From: Eonycteris spelaea
Taxonomy: Eukaryota > Chordata > Mammalia > Chiroptera > Pteropodidae
Direction of reading: 5' to 3'
DNA: 64,000 nucleotides
Assembly: GCA_003508835.1 (NCBI GenBank)
Contig: PUFA01000006.1
Coordinates: forward strand, 2,852,001 to 2,916,000
Each line of letters starts with the position of its first letter. Position 1 is the first letter of the stretch. Positions 47,540 through 59,520 of the stretch are shown in pieces. Below the pieces are notes generated by a model. It saw only the letters and a list, made by a program, of their open reading frames with translations, had not been told where the DNA came from and ran no database searches. The position numbers and the translations under genes were made by a program.

Positions 47540-48060
47540 ATTCTTTCCCTAGTTCTCCTTTGTCAGCTTCAGCAAAATAATCAGTGACTTCTGCTCCTTA
47601 ACCTGGCATTCTCCCTGAGGAAATGACATCCCCTGCGACTCTCTAAAAGAGTGATTCTTTATTCTCACTCTGCGGTTGTGAGTCCCTGACATTCTCATCT
47701 CCAATGACCTTTGCTCCCATCTCCTTTCCAGTCACCTCAAGTCACATTCACTGTGGAATCTGTCATCCCTAAAACTGCACCACTCCCCTAAGAGGAGCCC
47801 AAGCACTTCCACTGAACTTAGAGTGAATTTTTTTATAGGGCTCTTCTTATGGCGCTCTTATTATGACCACATGACCCTTCTTCCGGGACCATGGACGATG
47901 GAATCCTCTTTTCATTTGGGACCCTTGTACCTGCTGTCCCCTTTCCTGAAATGCCTTTCTCCTGGCTATTTGAACGGGTGACTCCTTCTCACCCTCAAGC
48001 ATCAGCTAAATCTTCTTCCCTCACAAGGGTCTACCTGTCAGCTCTCAATAAGTAGGTTTC
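47540..48060 (+). mobile_element. L2 3' region, unit 2
   Basis: Paralogue of 19920-20460 ('acccttgtacctgctgtccc', 'ctcaagcatcagctaaatct'). Confidence 0.6.
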
Positions 48061-48779
48061 CTTCCTCTATTTTTCTCTATCATATAACTCTGTTTATTTC
48101 CTCAGGATTCTGCAGCTTTGTTTTCCAATAATAAAACTTAATTTCTAATTTAGGCTATTATTCCACTGGTGGGAGTAATAATTTAAACTTCTTGGGTTTT
48201 CCCTCCCCTCTCCCAGACTCCAACCTCCAGAGGGCTTACAAAGTGCTAAGGTGTGCAGTGGTGGGTAGGCGTGGGGTGAGATGTTACATGGTCTTCTGCG
48301 TCTGACACCCACTGAGGGAACTTCACTGCTGTGAGGTCATCGGTCACCATAGATCACTGGATTGTGGATACAGTTTCATGATTGTAAATTTCTCCACATA
48401 TCTCTTGATTTGCACAGGGCCTGATACTGGCTGGGCCATAATGAATGCACAAGAAATGCTGAAACTCAATTGACTCATCCCCAAGACCTCTGGGCCACTG
48501 GGGCCTGGAAGAGAGCTGCATGTCTGTGCTAACTCTGAGGCTCTGTGCCAGGATTCTTAGAGAACCCCATATGTCATTGAGATCTCTTGGAATAATGTGT
48601 GCTGCCCATATGGTTTACAGATGGGCAACACACATCAGCAACTCTTATTTTTCTGTGGTTTATTTATTCACCTACTGGTTTACAGGGGATTTACAAGTTT
48701 ATTGCAATTTCATGCACTCCACCTACCAGGCCATAGAATTTTGCAGACACAGAGACAATTAAGTTTAAAGCGCTCATTT

Positions 48780-48905
48780 TATAGAAGAATAAAGTAAGAT
48801 CCAGATAAAGGAAGTAAATTGTTCAAAATCACATAACAAGTTAGCAAACTTTGGGCTAGAACCCAGATCACTTAATGTCAGGTTCCGTGTCCTTCCACAA
48901 CACAA
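48780..48905 (-). mobile_element. MIR-like fragment, unit 2
   Basis: Paralogue of 21175-21310. Confidence 0.5.
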
Positions 48906-49678
48906 TGCAGAGTACACTGTTAGCTCCTTGAACAGTATTGGTTCCATGCACCAATTCAGGTCTGTGAGCTGCATTGTTTGCATATACCTTTGGCTTAATT
49001 TTCAATGTTGTCTACAGATATTAATTGTTCACATGTACCACTTTGAGTGCCTACTTCACCTTGGTACTCTACTCTGTCCCTGTGCTACATCACTCAGAGT
49101 GACCATGTTTCATATGGGTTACATGTACTCTATTGGTTCCAGTTCCATTATGTTAGATTATATTACCAACTTCATTATTTGCTGCTCTTGCTGTAGAGGG
49201 ATTATATATCCATAACTGTTGCCATGTGACAAGCTTTTCTGTGGAGAAAAAAAATACTTCCTGCCTTTTTGCCATTAGGTTTGACCATGTGACTTCTTTT
49301 GGCCAATAGGATGTGAGCAAAGAGATGTGTGTCATGCTTGAGCAGAAACTTAAAGAGTCATCATGTATGTCAGCCATTGTTCCTTTCCCTGTGTCCTAAG
49401 CATGGCAGGTTCAACACAAGAATCCAAAGGCAGAAAGCCACAGGACACCTACCACTGACATGGAACATGAGCAGTAAAAAAACTTTTGCTGCTGTAAGCC
49501 CCTGCACCACAGTGTAGCAAGTCGACCAAGACAGCCACATTGGTTTCATGTGCCACATTTGTTCTACTGACCAAGCACTATGTTGGTGCCAATGCACCAT
49601 ATTGGTTGCATACATTATAGATGTTGTTCCTTTCTTCACCATTGGACAATCTACCCCAGGTCCCTCCTTGTTCCCAGT

Positions 49679-50623
49679 TCATGAGTTCATGCTACTTTGC
49701 ACCATCACTTTGAGAAAAGCCACTTTGATGTCCTTGTTCCTCAGACTATAGACCAAAGGGTTGAGCAGGACATTGAAGACATTGTAAAGAAGTGTGATAT
49801 GTTTGTTGTACTCACGGGAATAGCTAGAGTTGGGCCTCATGTAGATGCAGGTGACTGGAGTAAAGGAGAGTGTGACCACAGTCAGGTGGGAAGCACAGGT
49901 GGAGAAAGCCTTGCAGCGGCCTTGTGTGGACTTGATCTTGAGAATCGCCTGGCCAATGCGAATATAAGAGGCAAAAATAAGGGAAAGTGGGGCAACAACC
50001 ATGATCACACTGATAACCTGGTCTACCGTCTCAATGAGATGGGTATCCATGCAAGCCAAGCTCCGTACCGAGGGGCCTTCACATAAGTAGTGGTTGACCA
50101 TGTTGGGCCCACAATATGGCAGCCTCATGGTGAAGCAAGTATGGATCAAAGAGGAGAAGAAACCACAGGTCCCAGCCCCAGCTGCCAGGCGTGCACACAG
50201 GCCCCAGCTGAGGATTACAGTATAATGCAGTGGGTGACAGATGGCTATGTATCGGTCATAAGCCATGACTACAAACAAAATGCACTCAGTCAAGCCCAGG
50301 GCACCAAACATAAACATCTGTAGCCAACAGCCAGCAAAGGAGATAGTCTGAGAATGAGCAAGAAGATGTACCAACATCTGGGGCATGGTGGTAGTGATGT
50401 AGCTCATGTCCAACAGGGAGAGGATACAGAGGAAGAAGTACATGGGAGTATGAAGATGCAGGTTCAGGTAGATCAGGGTGACAATGAGCCCATTGCCCAG
50501 GACTGAGCTCAGGTAGAGGAGAAGGAAGACAATGAAGAGGATCCTGTTGGACAAGGGGTCACTGGAGAAGCCAAGCAGGATAAATTCGGAAACCCAGCTT
50601 TGGTTCTGCCTTGGGGCATCCAC
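49679..50623 (-). CDS. Olfactory receptor X, class II; open frame but no in-frame ATG
   Basis: Seven-transmembrane odorant receptor frame of 314 codons counted from a GTG at 50623. Landmarks: sequon NQS at 7-9; EFILLGFS at 13-20; GN at 43-44; PMYFFL at 60-65; Cys99; [15 protein letters not shown] at 120-134; loop-2 cysteines 171 and 181; KAFSTCASHLT at 238-248; NPLVY at 288-292 followed by SLRNKDIK. All diagnostic motifs are intact, unlike gene Y. However, the codon before Asp2 is GTG, and the two ATGs in the exon leader (50625 and 50619) are in another frame that stops after 38 codons. The next in-frame Met is residue 61, after TM1. Either the start lies in an upstream exon or the gene is translationally dead. 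OR2-like; subfamily not assigned. Confidence 0.8.
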   Translation of the reverse strand: MDAPRQNQSWVSEFILLGFSSDPLSNRILFIVFLLLYLSSVLGNGLIVTLIYLNLHLHTPMYFFLCILSLLDMSYITTTMPQMLVHLLAHSQTISFAGCWLQMFMFGALGLTECILFVVMAYDRYIAICHPLHYTVILSWGLCARLAAGAGTCGFFSSLIHTCFTMRLPYCGPNMVNHYLCEGPSVRSLACMDTHLIETVDQVISVIMVVAPLSLIFASYIRIGQAILKIKSTQGRCKAFSTCASHLTVVTLSFTPVTCIYMRPNSSYSREYNKHITLLYNVFNVLLNPLVYSLRNKDIKVAFLKVMVQSSMNS

Positions 50624-50633
50624 ATGGTGGGGC

Positions 50634-50650
50634 CTGTAAGAGAATCATAC
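50634..50650 (-). promoter_or_regulatory. Candidate splice acceptor of OR-X coding exon, unit 2
   Basis: On the minus strand 'gattctcttacag' precedes 'gccccaccatgtgg', 11 nt before the GTG codon. The same sequence is present in unit 1 (about 23025-23040). An upstream exon joined here with its last codon split 2+1 would keep the receptor frame open. Confidence 0.5.
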
Positions 50651-50696
50651 TCATTTAAGTACCAAGTAAGGTATAGTAGTCTAGCAAGAATGTCAG

Positions 50697-50873
50697 CCCT
50701 GAAGGCAGATACGCCAGGATTTTAATATCTCTCCCACTACTCATCCTGCTGTCATGAACCTCTCTAAGCCTCAGTCTCCTCATCTGTAAAATGTAGCTAA
50801 TAATACTCATCTCTCAGGTTTTCATAAGTTGTAGAGGCAATGTATATGAAGCATCTAAGACAGTGCCTTAAAA
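50697..50873 (+). mobile_element. MIR, unit 2
   Basis: Paralogue of 23085-23262 ('cagtctcctcatctgtaaaa', 'agcatctaagacagtgcctt'). Confidence 0.85.
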
Positions 50874-52170
50874 CAATAACATTAAACTGATCATATGCAA
50901 TCTACTCAGTCTTACTCCACACCCCTCAGTGGAAAAACAGGTCACTCCAGTATCTACCAACCATCAATTTACACCATATCTGTTTTAGGTACCAAACCTT
51001 TAGAGATGAAGTTCCCACTGCCTTAGAGACCACATGTCTGGATGTGCAGCAAAACTCTCCTCATCCTATGAACATTTCTCCTTTGTCAATTGACAATTGA
51101 GGCTTTGCCAATAGAGGGAGCTAGCCGGGCACTGTGATGTGATAGCAGCAGGAAGTTACTTCAATCAGAAATGAGGTAGGTCAAATAAAAAATAAGTGGA
51201 AAGATGGTAAATATGAACTTTAGTATGTAGAAATTACTTTTAATACAAATGGACTAAATATTTTAATAAATGGCATATTTTTAAACTGCTTTTTAAAAAC
51301 CCTACATATTGTATACAAGAAACATACCTTAATCATTTTGCAACATATATGTTGCCTTAAACATACACAATGTTATACCAGCTATGTCTCCAGTAAAGCT
51401 TGGAGGAAAAAAGAAACATACCTTAATATAGGGACATAGAAACACTAGGAAGAAAGAATGGAAGAAAATATACCACACAAATACTAAACAAAGGAAACAT
51501 GTTGTAGCTTCATAAACATTTTTTAAAATTGAGTATATGCTGCATCATATATGTAAGCTCAAAAAAAAAACTAAAGAATGAAAATAAACTAGAACATATT
51601 CTCTGATTACCATAAAACCGGCTAGAAATCAATTTCCAAATAACTATCCTGGGGAAATACCCAACTCCTTTGAAATTAACATGTACTGCTAAATAATGTA
51701 CTTAACAAAGAAAAATCAAACGGAAATTAGTATATAGTGAACTAAATGATGATGAAAATAAAACATTATCACTGCTTATTGGGGATTTATTTCCTTTTTT
51801 CATGATTTAAATGTATATATTAGAATAGAAGATAGGCTAAAAATTAATTAGCTAGCCTTCCATCTCAAGAAGCTACAAATCAGATTCAAAAAGAAGTTCT
51901 AGAAATGAAATAGGAAAGAGCAGAAAACAATTAAATGATAAGCCAACTTACAATGTAGAAAAATCAACAAAGTCAAAAATTCATTCTTTGAAATAATTAA
52001 TATATAAGTTTTTAGAAAGATTGATAAAGAAAAAGAAATAAAGCACAAATTACCAAAATCGAGAATGAAAGAACATTACTGCAGATTCAATAGTCATTTA
52101 AAGATAATTTTAAAAATTACAAACACTTTCATACCAACTCATTTGACAATGAAATGAAATGGACAAACAT

Positions 52171-52173
<3 letters not shown>

Positions 52174-52214
<41 letters not shown>
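52174..52214. repeat. (AC)n microsatellite, unit 3
   Basis: About 20 AC units inside the L1 relic. Absent from the equivalent place in units 1 and 2. Confidence 0.95.
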
Positions 52215-52216
<2 letters not shown>

Positions 52217-53453
52217 TTACCAAAACTGACGCAAGAAGAAACAAAAGTCAAGAGTCCGTCTTTCAAAAAAAATTGAATCTATTTTAAAAACTTTCCTAAA
52301 AAGAAAACTCCAGGCCTAGATAACTTTAATGGTGAATTTTTAACATTTAATAGAGGAACAATACCAATCATAACAAACTCTTCCAAGGCATAGAAAAAGA
52401 GTTAAATTTTCCCCAAATCATTTTATGAGACCAGCATGAACTAAATATCAAAAAATAACAAAGACATTACAAGAAGGTAAACTTAGAAACAAACCTCTAT
52501 CATGAGCATTTTGGCAAAACTCCTGAACAGTACATTAGCAATTGAATTCAGCAACATCAAAAGGAAAATCTATCAACAATTAAACTGTTTATTACATAAA
52601 CTGTGTTTATTCAAGTTTGATTTGGCATTTCATAAGCTAACAATGTCATTCATCTTGTTAATGGAAGTAGGGAGAAAAAAGTATATAATCAATAGATAAA
52701 GAAAGAGCATTTGGTAAAGTCACCAATTAAGATTAGAAATAACCCCTTCACAAACTAGGAATAGAAGGGTTCCTTCTTAATATGATGAATATTATATCCA
52801 ATAAAAGAAACAACCTACAGCAAATGTGCTGAATGGTGAAGTATTGATAACTTCTCTCTAACATTGGAAGTGAAGCAAAAATGTTCACCATAACCATTTC
52901 CAATAACTATTGTGTTGGTGGTTCTAGCCAGTGAAATAAGTCAAGGAAAAGAAATGAAAGACCAAAGGATTGAAAAGGAAGAAAAAACCATCATTTTCTG
53001 CAGACTACATAATTGCATGGGTCGAAAATCTAAAAGAACTCAAAGACAAACTGAAATTAACATGCAAACATACAAAGATCCAATGGATTTAGCTAAAGTA
53101 GCAACCAGAAAATAATTTGTAAGAATATTTTTGAAAGCCAAATATGTAGTAATAAATCTAATGAAATATGTGCAGGAAAACATTATTTACAGAAATTAAA
53201 AAGACCTAAGTAAGTGGAGGAATATAACATGTTCATAGGTTGGACAATTCGGCATTATAAAGATGGAAATTTGACTTGTAGGTTCAAAGCAATGCCAGTC
53301 AAAACCCCACAAGTTTTTTCTTTCCTACGGAAATTGACACCTAGTTATAAAATGCATATGGAAAACTGGAAGAATCTTGAAGAAAAAATACAAAGCTTAC
53401 CAAAAACTAAAACTTACTAGAAAGCTATAATATTTAGCGAGCATGAAACTGGC

Positions 53454-53490
53454 AAAATAAATAAATAAATAAATAAATAAAACAAATAAA
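53454..53490. repeat. (AAAT)n microsatellite, unit 3
   Basis: About eight AAAT units with an AAAC interruption, inside the L1 relic. The paralogues have only a short A-rich stretch here. Confidence 0.9.
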
Positions 53491-54329
53491 TCAATCAAGC
53501 AGAATAAAGTCCACAACCAACCCATTAATGTACTCTCATCTGATTTATGACAAAGTTGATCCTGTAATGCAAAGAGGAAAGAATGGTCTTTTTAATAAAT
53601 TCTGCTTGATTGTATGGACATTCACACAGAAAACAACTTTGCATCCTACCTCACATGGTACACAAAAAGCAATTTCAGATGTATTGTAGAGTTAAATGGT
53701 AAAGGTAAAACAATACATTCTTTAGACTTAAACACAGAAAACATCTATATCACCTTGCAGTGTGCTGAGATTTCTGAAACCAGACAAAAAAGGCATAGAT
53801 CATAGAGAAAAATGATAAAATACATTACAATAAAAGGAAGAATTTAAGAGGATTGTATCCAGAATAAAGAACTCCTACAATATAACAACAAAAGAGTACT
53901 CAATAAATAGCCATTAATCAAGTGAAACAGTACTCAACATTATTAGTCATCCAGGAATTGCAAACTAAGACTTCAATGTAACCTCATTACACATCCACCA
54001 AGAGTTAAATGAAAAACACCTAGTGTTGGTTAGAGTAACCAGACCTTCCTTATACTGCTGATGGAAGAGTAAATTTGTACATTCCCTCTAAAACATGTTT
54101 GGTGGTATCTCCTAAAAGTGAACATACGCATACCATATTACCCAGCAATTCTCTTCCTAAACTAATTCCCACATATTTATATATACATACATATGTTTAA
54201 GGAAAGACATGCACAAAAATGTTCAAAACACTAGTCAAAATAGCCTCGAATAAGGAAATATGCAAGTTTCAATCAACAGCATAATGGATAAAAACTTGTG
54301 GTAGGTTCATATAGAGGTTACCTTTGGTA

Positions 54330-54975
54330 AGAGTAGAGACTCAAAGAAGATTTCCAGCCATTCTCAGTCTTCACTAAGCCTGCCCCATACCCTTCACCTG
54401 ACCAATCGACCACTTACATATTCCTCAGAAATATCCCCTCATTTGCCCTGGATCAGAAGCCCATCATTTCTCATCTGCGTTCATACATCAATACCTCCCT
54501 GGTCTCCTGGCCTCTTGTCCCTTGCCTTTCAATGCATCATCCATACGAACTACCTTAAGTGGTCATTCAAAATACTACACTGGTTCTGTCTGTCCTGTGC
54601 TTTAAGACTTCCCAATGCCTCATCACTCTAGACAGATACACAGAGCCCTTTCTAAATGATCTGCTCCCTGCAGACGTCTTCAGCCTCAGCACCCACTCTC
54701 TCTCCCATTCCATCTCTACCCACACAAGTGTAATTGCCAAACAAATAGGCTCAGTCTCTACCACTGTAGAGACTTGCATAGCTCTTCAGCAAGAAAGAGT
54801 ACCACCACCTGTATCCCTGCTGCCTACACATAATCTGTTACATGTCCAATGTTTATTCCCACGTTATGACTCAATTCCAGGTATCATCCCACCAGGAAGC
54901 CTTCTTATCCCACACTCTCCTACTCTCAAACCTTGTATAGATGCTTCGCTATTTCTCACAGCCACCTGTGCTTAC
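54330..54975 (+). mobile_element. L2 3'-end fragment, unit 3
   Basis: Paralogue of 3290-3900. The 140-codon frame at 54559-54981 lies wholly inside it, is not kept in the sister copies, and is taken as chance. Confidence 0.6.
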
Positions 54976-55171
54976 TGGTAAGTTATAATCATAGTAATCC
55001 TAGAGGGTTCTGATATAAAGTTTGAGATCTACTATCTCAGGAAAAACTTCTCCTTCTTCTGATAGTTCCAGCTAATTGAGTTGGGATATTTGTAATAAAG
55101 TGTGAATATATGTATGAGTTTATAACTTCCCCTTCAATCATAATAATAATAATAATTATTATTATTATTAT

Positions 55172-55368
55172 AGCTAATATTTAATGAGCAATTTCTGTGT
55201 GCTAGGCAACATCACACTAACTTTATCTCATCCTCAGTTAAGTATTAGCACCTCCATTTTACGGAAGAAAAACTAAGGCACAGAGTGAGTAAGTGATTAG
55301 TTCCAAATTATATGGTTGGTGTGGTGGACCTGGGATCTGAACCTAGGCAGTCTGGCTTCAGATCCAAC
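55172..55368 (-). mobile_element. MIR SINE, unit 3
   Basis: Paralogue of the MIR at 4090-4290, showing 'ctaggcaacatcacac' and 'ctaggcagtctggcttcag'. Confidence 0.85.
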
Positions 55369-56169
55369 TTTTTGGGTTTTTTTAATTTATTGAGGTTAAT
55401 ATAATTATATAGGTTTCAAGTGTACGATTCAATTTTATATAATATGTATATTGCATTGTATATTCAATCATTATCTTTGCCCACTTCCAGCAAACAGGCT
55501 CTAAGTGGGAAGGGTAAAGAATGTAAACTTCCTCATCTGCATGAAATACTATAATAACATAGTCTAGGAGGTATGGCTACTGGACAAGACATGATCAGAA
55601 TCTTCCTAGAAGAAAGAGTTAATGTGACAGCCACAAACTATTTCTCATGATAAGTTTTCCTCCACCTACTCCTATCACTTGGACGTAAGAAGCTGTGGGA
55701 TTGTGCTGTAAGCAGAGGAAATTAAGTGAAGAAGACTTGGAAATTATTATCATTCTGGAACCTAGTAAGTATTTATAACAGTCTTCCTCTGAGTCAAACT
55801 TGATTTCCATGAGATGGAGGACATCATACAGTTAAAAAAAAATAGTCTTCTAAGACTATGTCTATCATGCATTCTCTGTATTAATTTACAATATCTTAGG
55901 CCTCTAGAAACATAGGCAGTGGGTCCTGATGATAGTAAGCCCTGTCATTCTTGGAAGCGTCTCCCAGAATAACCATCACTGTCCTTATATGGAGATCCTT
56001 AAACTCAGGAAATTCTATTATTCTCTTCTCTGATTCTAGAGTCTAGAACATGACTCGACACAGAGGAACCATCAACAAATATTAATTAAATAAATAAATG
56101 AAAAAAAGAAGGAAGTCTACAAAGAAAGAAAGAATGGGAGGGGTAGCTTACGAAGTAGCAAAAAAAGAA

Positions 56170-57010
56170 CTCTGGAGAATGAAGGGGGATTAAGGGATAC
56201 TGGGGTACAGACACAGAAAAGACCCAGATGACCAAGGCACTTCTGACTTCTAGCCTCCACAGATGCCTGGATCCTATGCACAGCCCCAAGCCCAGCAACC
56301 ATCTCACCCCTCAGGTATCTGCAGAAACAATTCACGAAGAGGCTGTCACTTGCTCTTATGGGAAAGAGACTGAACAGGAAGCACCGTGGGCAACTGAGTC
56401 CAGGCAGCTGGTATTCCCAGCAACCTAGTCTCCAGAAAAACCCTACATCTCTCAGAGATTGGAGACAGAAACGTCTGCCTTCTCTTCATTGTGCAGCTGT
56501 TTGCACTCGGCCAGGCCAACCCGGCTCCTGAAGGCCTTGCCTCTCAGGTCCTAGAGCCCACAGAGAGGGAGCCACAGCCATGCCAAGCTCCTCCCGGTGG
56601 GCCAAGCTGCTGATGCCTTATGGTCCTGCCTCTGCATCAGACTGTCCTGGAAGAGCTAGGGAAGGGCCATCCCTCTGCCTCCTGACACCATCCCCATTGG
56701 GGATGCCAAGATGAAATTCCCTGAATGTTGTCAACAAGAACCCTACAAGGATGTAGCCCTTAGGGACAGAGTAGGCACAAGCCACACACTTGTCTATTTC
56801 TAATTCCAGCCCTCTGGGGAATATAACCAGTCCAGGGAAGAGTGGTTGTCACCTGGTCACCGTATAAAGTATAGAGAACTGAAAGTGTCATTCTGATTCC
56901 CCTTTTCCCTGCAAATTCCCTGTGCCCTGACTTGTCAATTTAAGTCACACCTCTATTCCTTACTAAACTACCTTGGGCAAGTCAAAATCCTCCTCTATTC
57001 TCCACCAGTA
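56170..57010. other. Unclassified G+C-richer block, unit 3
   Basis: Paralogue of 5150-5960. No shared open frame. Confidence 0.4.
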
Positions 57011-57721
57011 CAATACCTTGGAAAAGTTGCTCAGCCTCTCTGATGATAGTTAAGAACTGACCATGGAGCATCTACCCTATACCAAGTCTTGGACCAACTC
57101 CTGGCAAACAGCATCTGGAAAGGGCATAGAATCAGCACTTTGTTTCATGCAATGAAGTTGAGGCCCAGTGTCTTGAGAAACTTGGCCGAGGGCTCACCTC
57201 TTCCAAGTGCAGAGCCAAAATTTGAAGTAGGATTTGGTAGGTTTAGGTCCTGTTCTTTTAAACCTGCTGTTATTCTGCCTCACTTTTCTCCTCTACAAAA
57301 TGAAAATAATAATCTCTTTAAACCCAACCCTCTGGTGATGCTGAGAGAGTTAAATGAGATAATATATTGAAATCTCAGACACAAGTCCTGGTCATGCCTT
57401 CTATGACCGTGAGTACCAGTCCCAGCCTTTTGTTTGGCCTGGGTTCCCCATCTATTCAGAAGGAGAAGGTTGGGCTCTAAGGTCCCTACTAGTCAGCCAC
57501 AGGTCACCAGGCTCAGTTGTTGACATTTCAGAAATGTCAACGTTGTGAGGTAGTTGTTAAACAAGACCATTTCTAAGGTTAAATTATATAAACTAAAAGT
57601 AAATAAATTATATTACAAAAAAAGATCAATGAACCCTGAAGGCATTATAGTAAGTGAACTAAGCCAGATAGAAAAAGACAAACACTGCATGATCTCACTT
57701 ACATGTGGAATCTAAAAACAT

Positions 57722-58519
57722 TGAACTCATTATACCTCAAATCACACGCCTGCTCATCAGGTCCAAGCAGCATAATATCATTAATGCAATGGATCAGTAT
57801 GATGCCTTGTGGAGGTGAAAGGAAATCAAGATCCCTGGAGTTAAATTCTGACATAGGCTTGGAGTAGAGATATACCCCTGACGGAGACTAGGGAATAATG
57901 TATTACTGGCCTTGACAGGGGAACATAAACTCTTTTGGGGGGTCTTGACTAAGAGGTATTAAGAAAAAAGTATTTGCCAGGTCAATGTCTATGTACCAGT
58001 TGCCAGAGAATGTGTCCATTTGCTCAAGCATTAAAACCACATCTGGAAATGCAGTTGCAAGTGGAGCCACCACCTTGTTAAGCAGCTTACAATAATCTGC
58101 TGTCATTCCCCCAAATCCATCTGTCTTCTGCATAGGCATAATAGGGGAGTTAAATGGAGATGCGGTAAAAACCATCACCCCTGCATCCTTCCCGTGGCAC
58201 TAATATGCAGTCTCTCCAAGAATATAATACTGCCTTTGGTTTAGTACTTCTATAATTAGAGGTAGTTCTAATGGCATCTGCTTGACCTTTCCTACCATGA
58301 TAGCCCTCACTTCACAGGTCAGGGGTCCCATGTGGGGATTCTTTCAGTTCCTGAATGTGTTTGTTCCAATTATGCATTCCAGAACTAGGGTAATAACCAC
58401 AGGAGGGATGCAAGGAACTACTTGCACCAACTGTGAGTCAGTTCTAAGCTAAAACCCCATTGATCACCTAACCTCCACAAGCCCGCATTCCAACTGGTAG
58501 ACCAAGTGACATTTTCGGT
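57722..58519 (-). mobile_element. Endogenous retrovirus pol fragment, unit 3 (truncated by deletion)
   Basis: Paralogue of 6668-7475. Frame 58178-57903 is open for 91 codons. In this copy the first catalytic block keeps an aspartate (the strand reads I-D-I-D-L-A), and the second box has asparagine in place of the first aspartate. The fragment ends abruptly near 58520 at the 10-kb deletion junction. It is a broken relic. Confidence 0.65.
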
Positions 58520-58800
58520 GTTTGGTACATTTGTAGTCATTATCCAGAGTTCAGTGCAAGAGTTCTCCTGAGAAATCATCATGTCCCTTCCCACAAGCAT
58601 AGCTAATCAGCCCTCCTGTCTCTGCACCTTGGACATCTCCCAATAACTGTTTGTATCACAGTGTACTGATATGTTTTGACTGTTTCTCCTCAGTAGACCA
58701 TGAGCCCTCTGGAGGGCACAGACACTGTGTCATTTTACCTGCATATAATGTGAGAGGGTAATGTCAGTAAATGTTTGTTGAGTTGAATTGAACATGTAGT
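58520..58800 (+). mobile_element. L2 3' end, unit 3 (begins at deletion junction)
   Basis: Paralogue of 17506-17765. Its left part is missing because the 10-kb deletion junction falls inside the L2. Confidence 0.7.
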
Positions 58801-59334
58801 AAGAGAGGGAAGGATGAAAAATTGATGGAAACGTTTGGAGCGCCATACCAGTATCTACAGCATGTTCCACTAATCTCCCCATCCAGTGCTCATGGCAGAT
58901 GTCTCTACTGAGCCTTGGTGTGTCTCAGAATCTGTCACCACCTACTGTTCTACACAGTGTTTGAAAATAAGCTGAGTCTAGTTGATGTCTCTGAGTGCTA
59001 CTAATGACTCCAGTGATGGTGGTTTCAAATCAGACATCTACTTCAGACAGCTCTCATGATAGTATCCAAGGAGCTATCTCCTCCATCTATACTTGGGACT
59101 GATTCTGACCATAATTATGAAGGACGTGCCTTGTGCCCTGCCCGATCCAAGAAACAGAGGAAGGTGGCTGAGTGGTGGTGGTCCCTGATCACTCTGTGTC
59201 TAATTACAAACATATATATATATATGTTTGTAAGACAAGCAGAACAGATGAGCCATCTGCCATACACTGAGGAGTAAGTTTGAGCATACATTACATGCAT
59301 AATTTACCAAATTTACTGCATATTTAATTCAAAT

Positions 59335-59520
59335 AATTAATAGATTAAATAACTTACCATATTTAATCCCCACAACTACCCTACATCGTTATTGCTCCAT
59401 TTTTCTGATGATGAAACTGAAGGAGGAGGCTAGTATCTTGTCCAACAATACACCAGAAGTGGCAGGATCAGGATTTGATCTCAGGTCTTCCTACTAGTTC
59501 CGGGCTTTGCTCCCATGTGA
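59335..59520 (-). mobile_element. MIR, unit 3
   Basis: Paralogue of 41690-41885 ('gtggcaggatcaggatttga'). Confidence 0.7.

Larger units (their letters stand above)
23353..50961. repeat. Tandem segmental-duplication unit 2 (most complete)
   Basis: Second copy, about 27.6 kb. It holds the fullest version of the shared layout, including the complete HAL1 (31151-33735), an L2 3' end at 34000-34935, and both convergent OR loci with long open frames. By eye, divergence from units 1 and 3 is several percent in repeat-derived sequence. It is much lower in two tracts: the retroviral fragment and the flank downstream of OR gene Y. An alignment would be needed for exact figures. Confidence 0.9.
51185..54315 (+). 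mobile_element. Degraded L1 ORF2 relic, unit 3
   Basis: Unit 3 copy of the same L1 relic. It has gained an (AC)n tract at 52174-52214 and an (AAAT)n tract near 53454-53490 that are absent from the other two copies. No coding capacity remains. Confidence 0.75.

Noticed and set aside
54559..54981. 140-codon frame in unit 3
   Set aside because: Lies inside an L2 fragment, and the sister copies at 3508 and 26816 break the frame.
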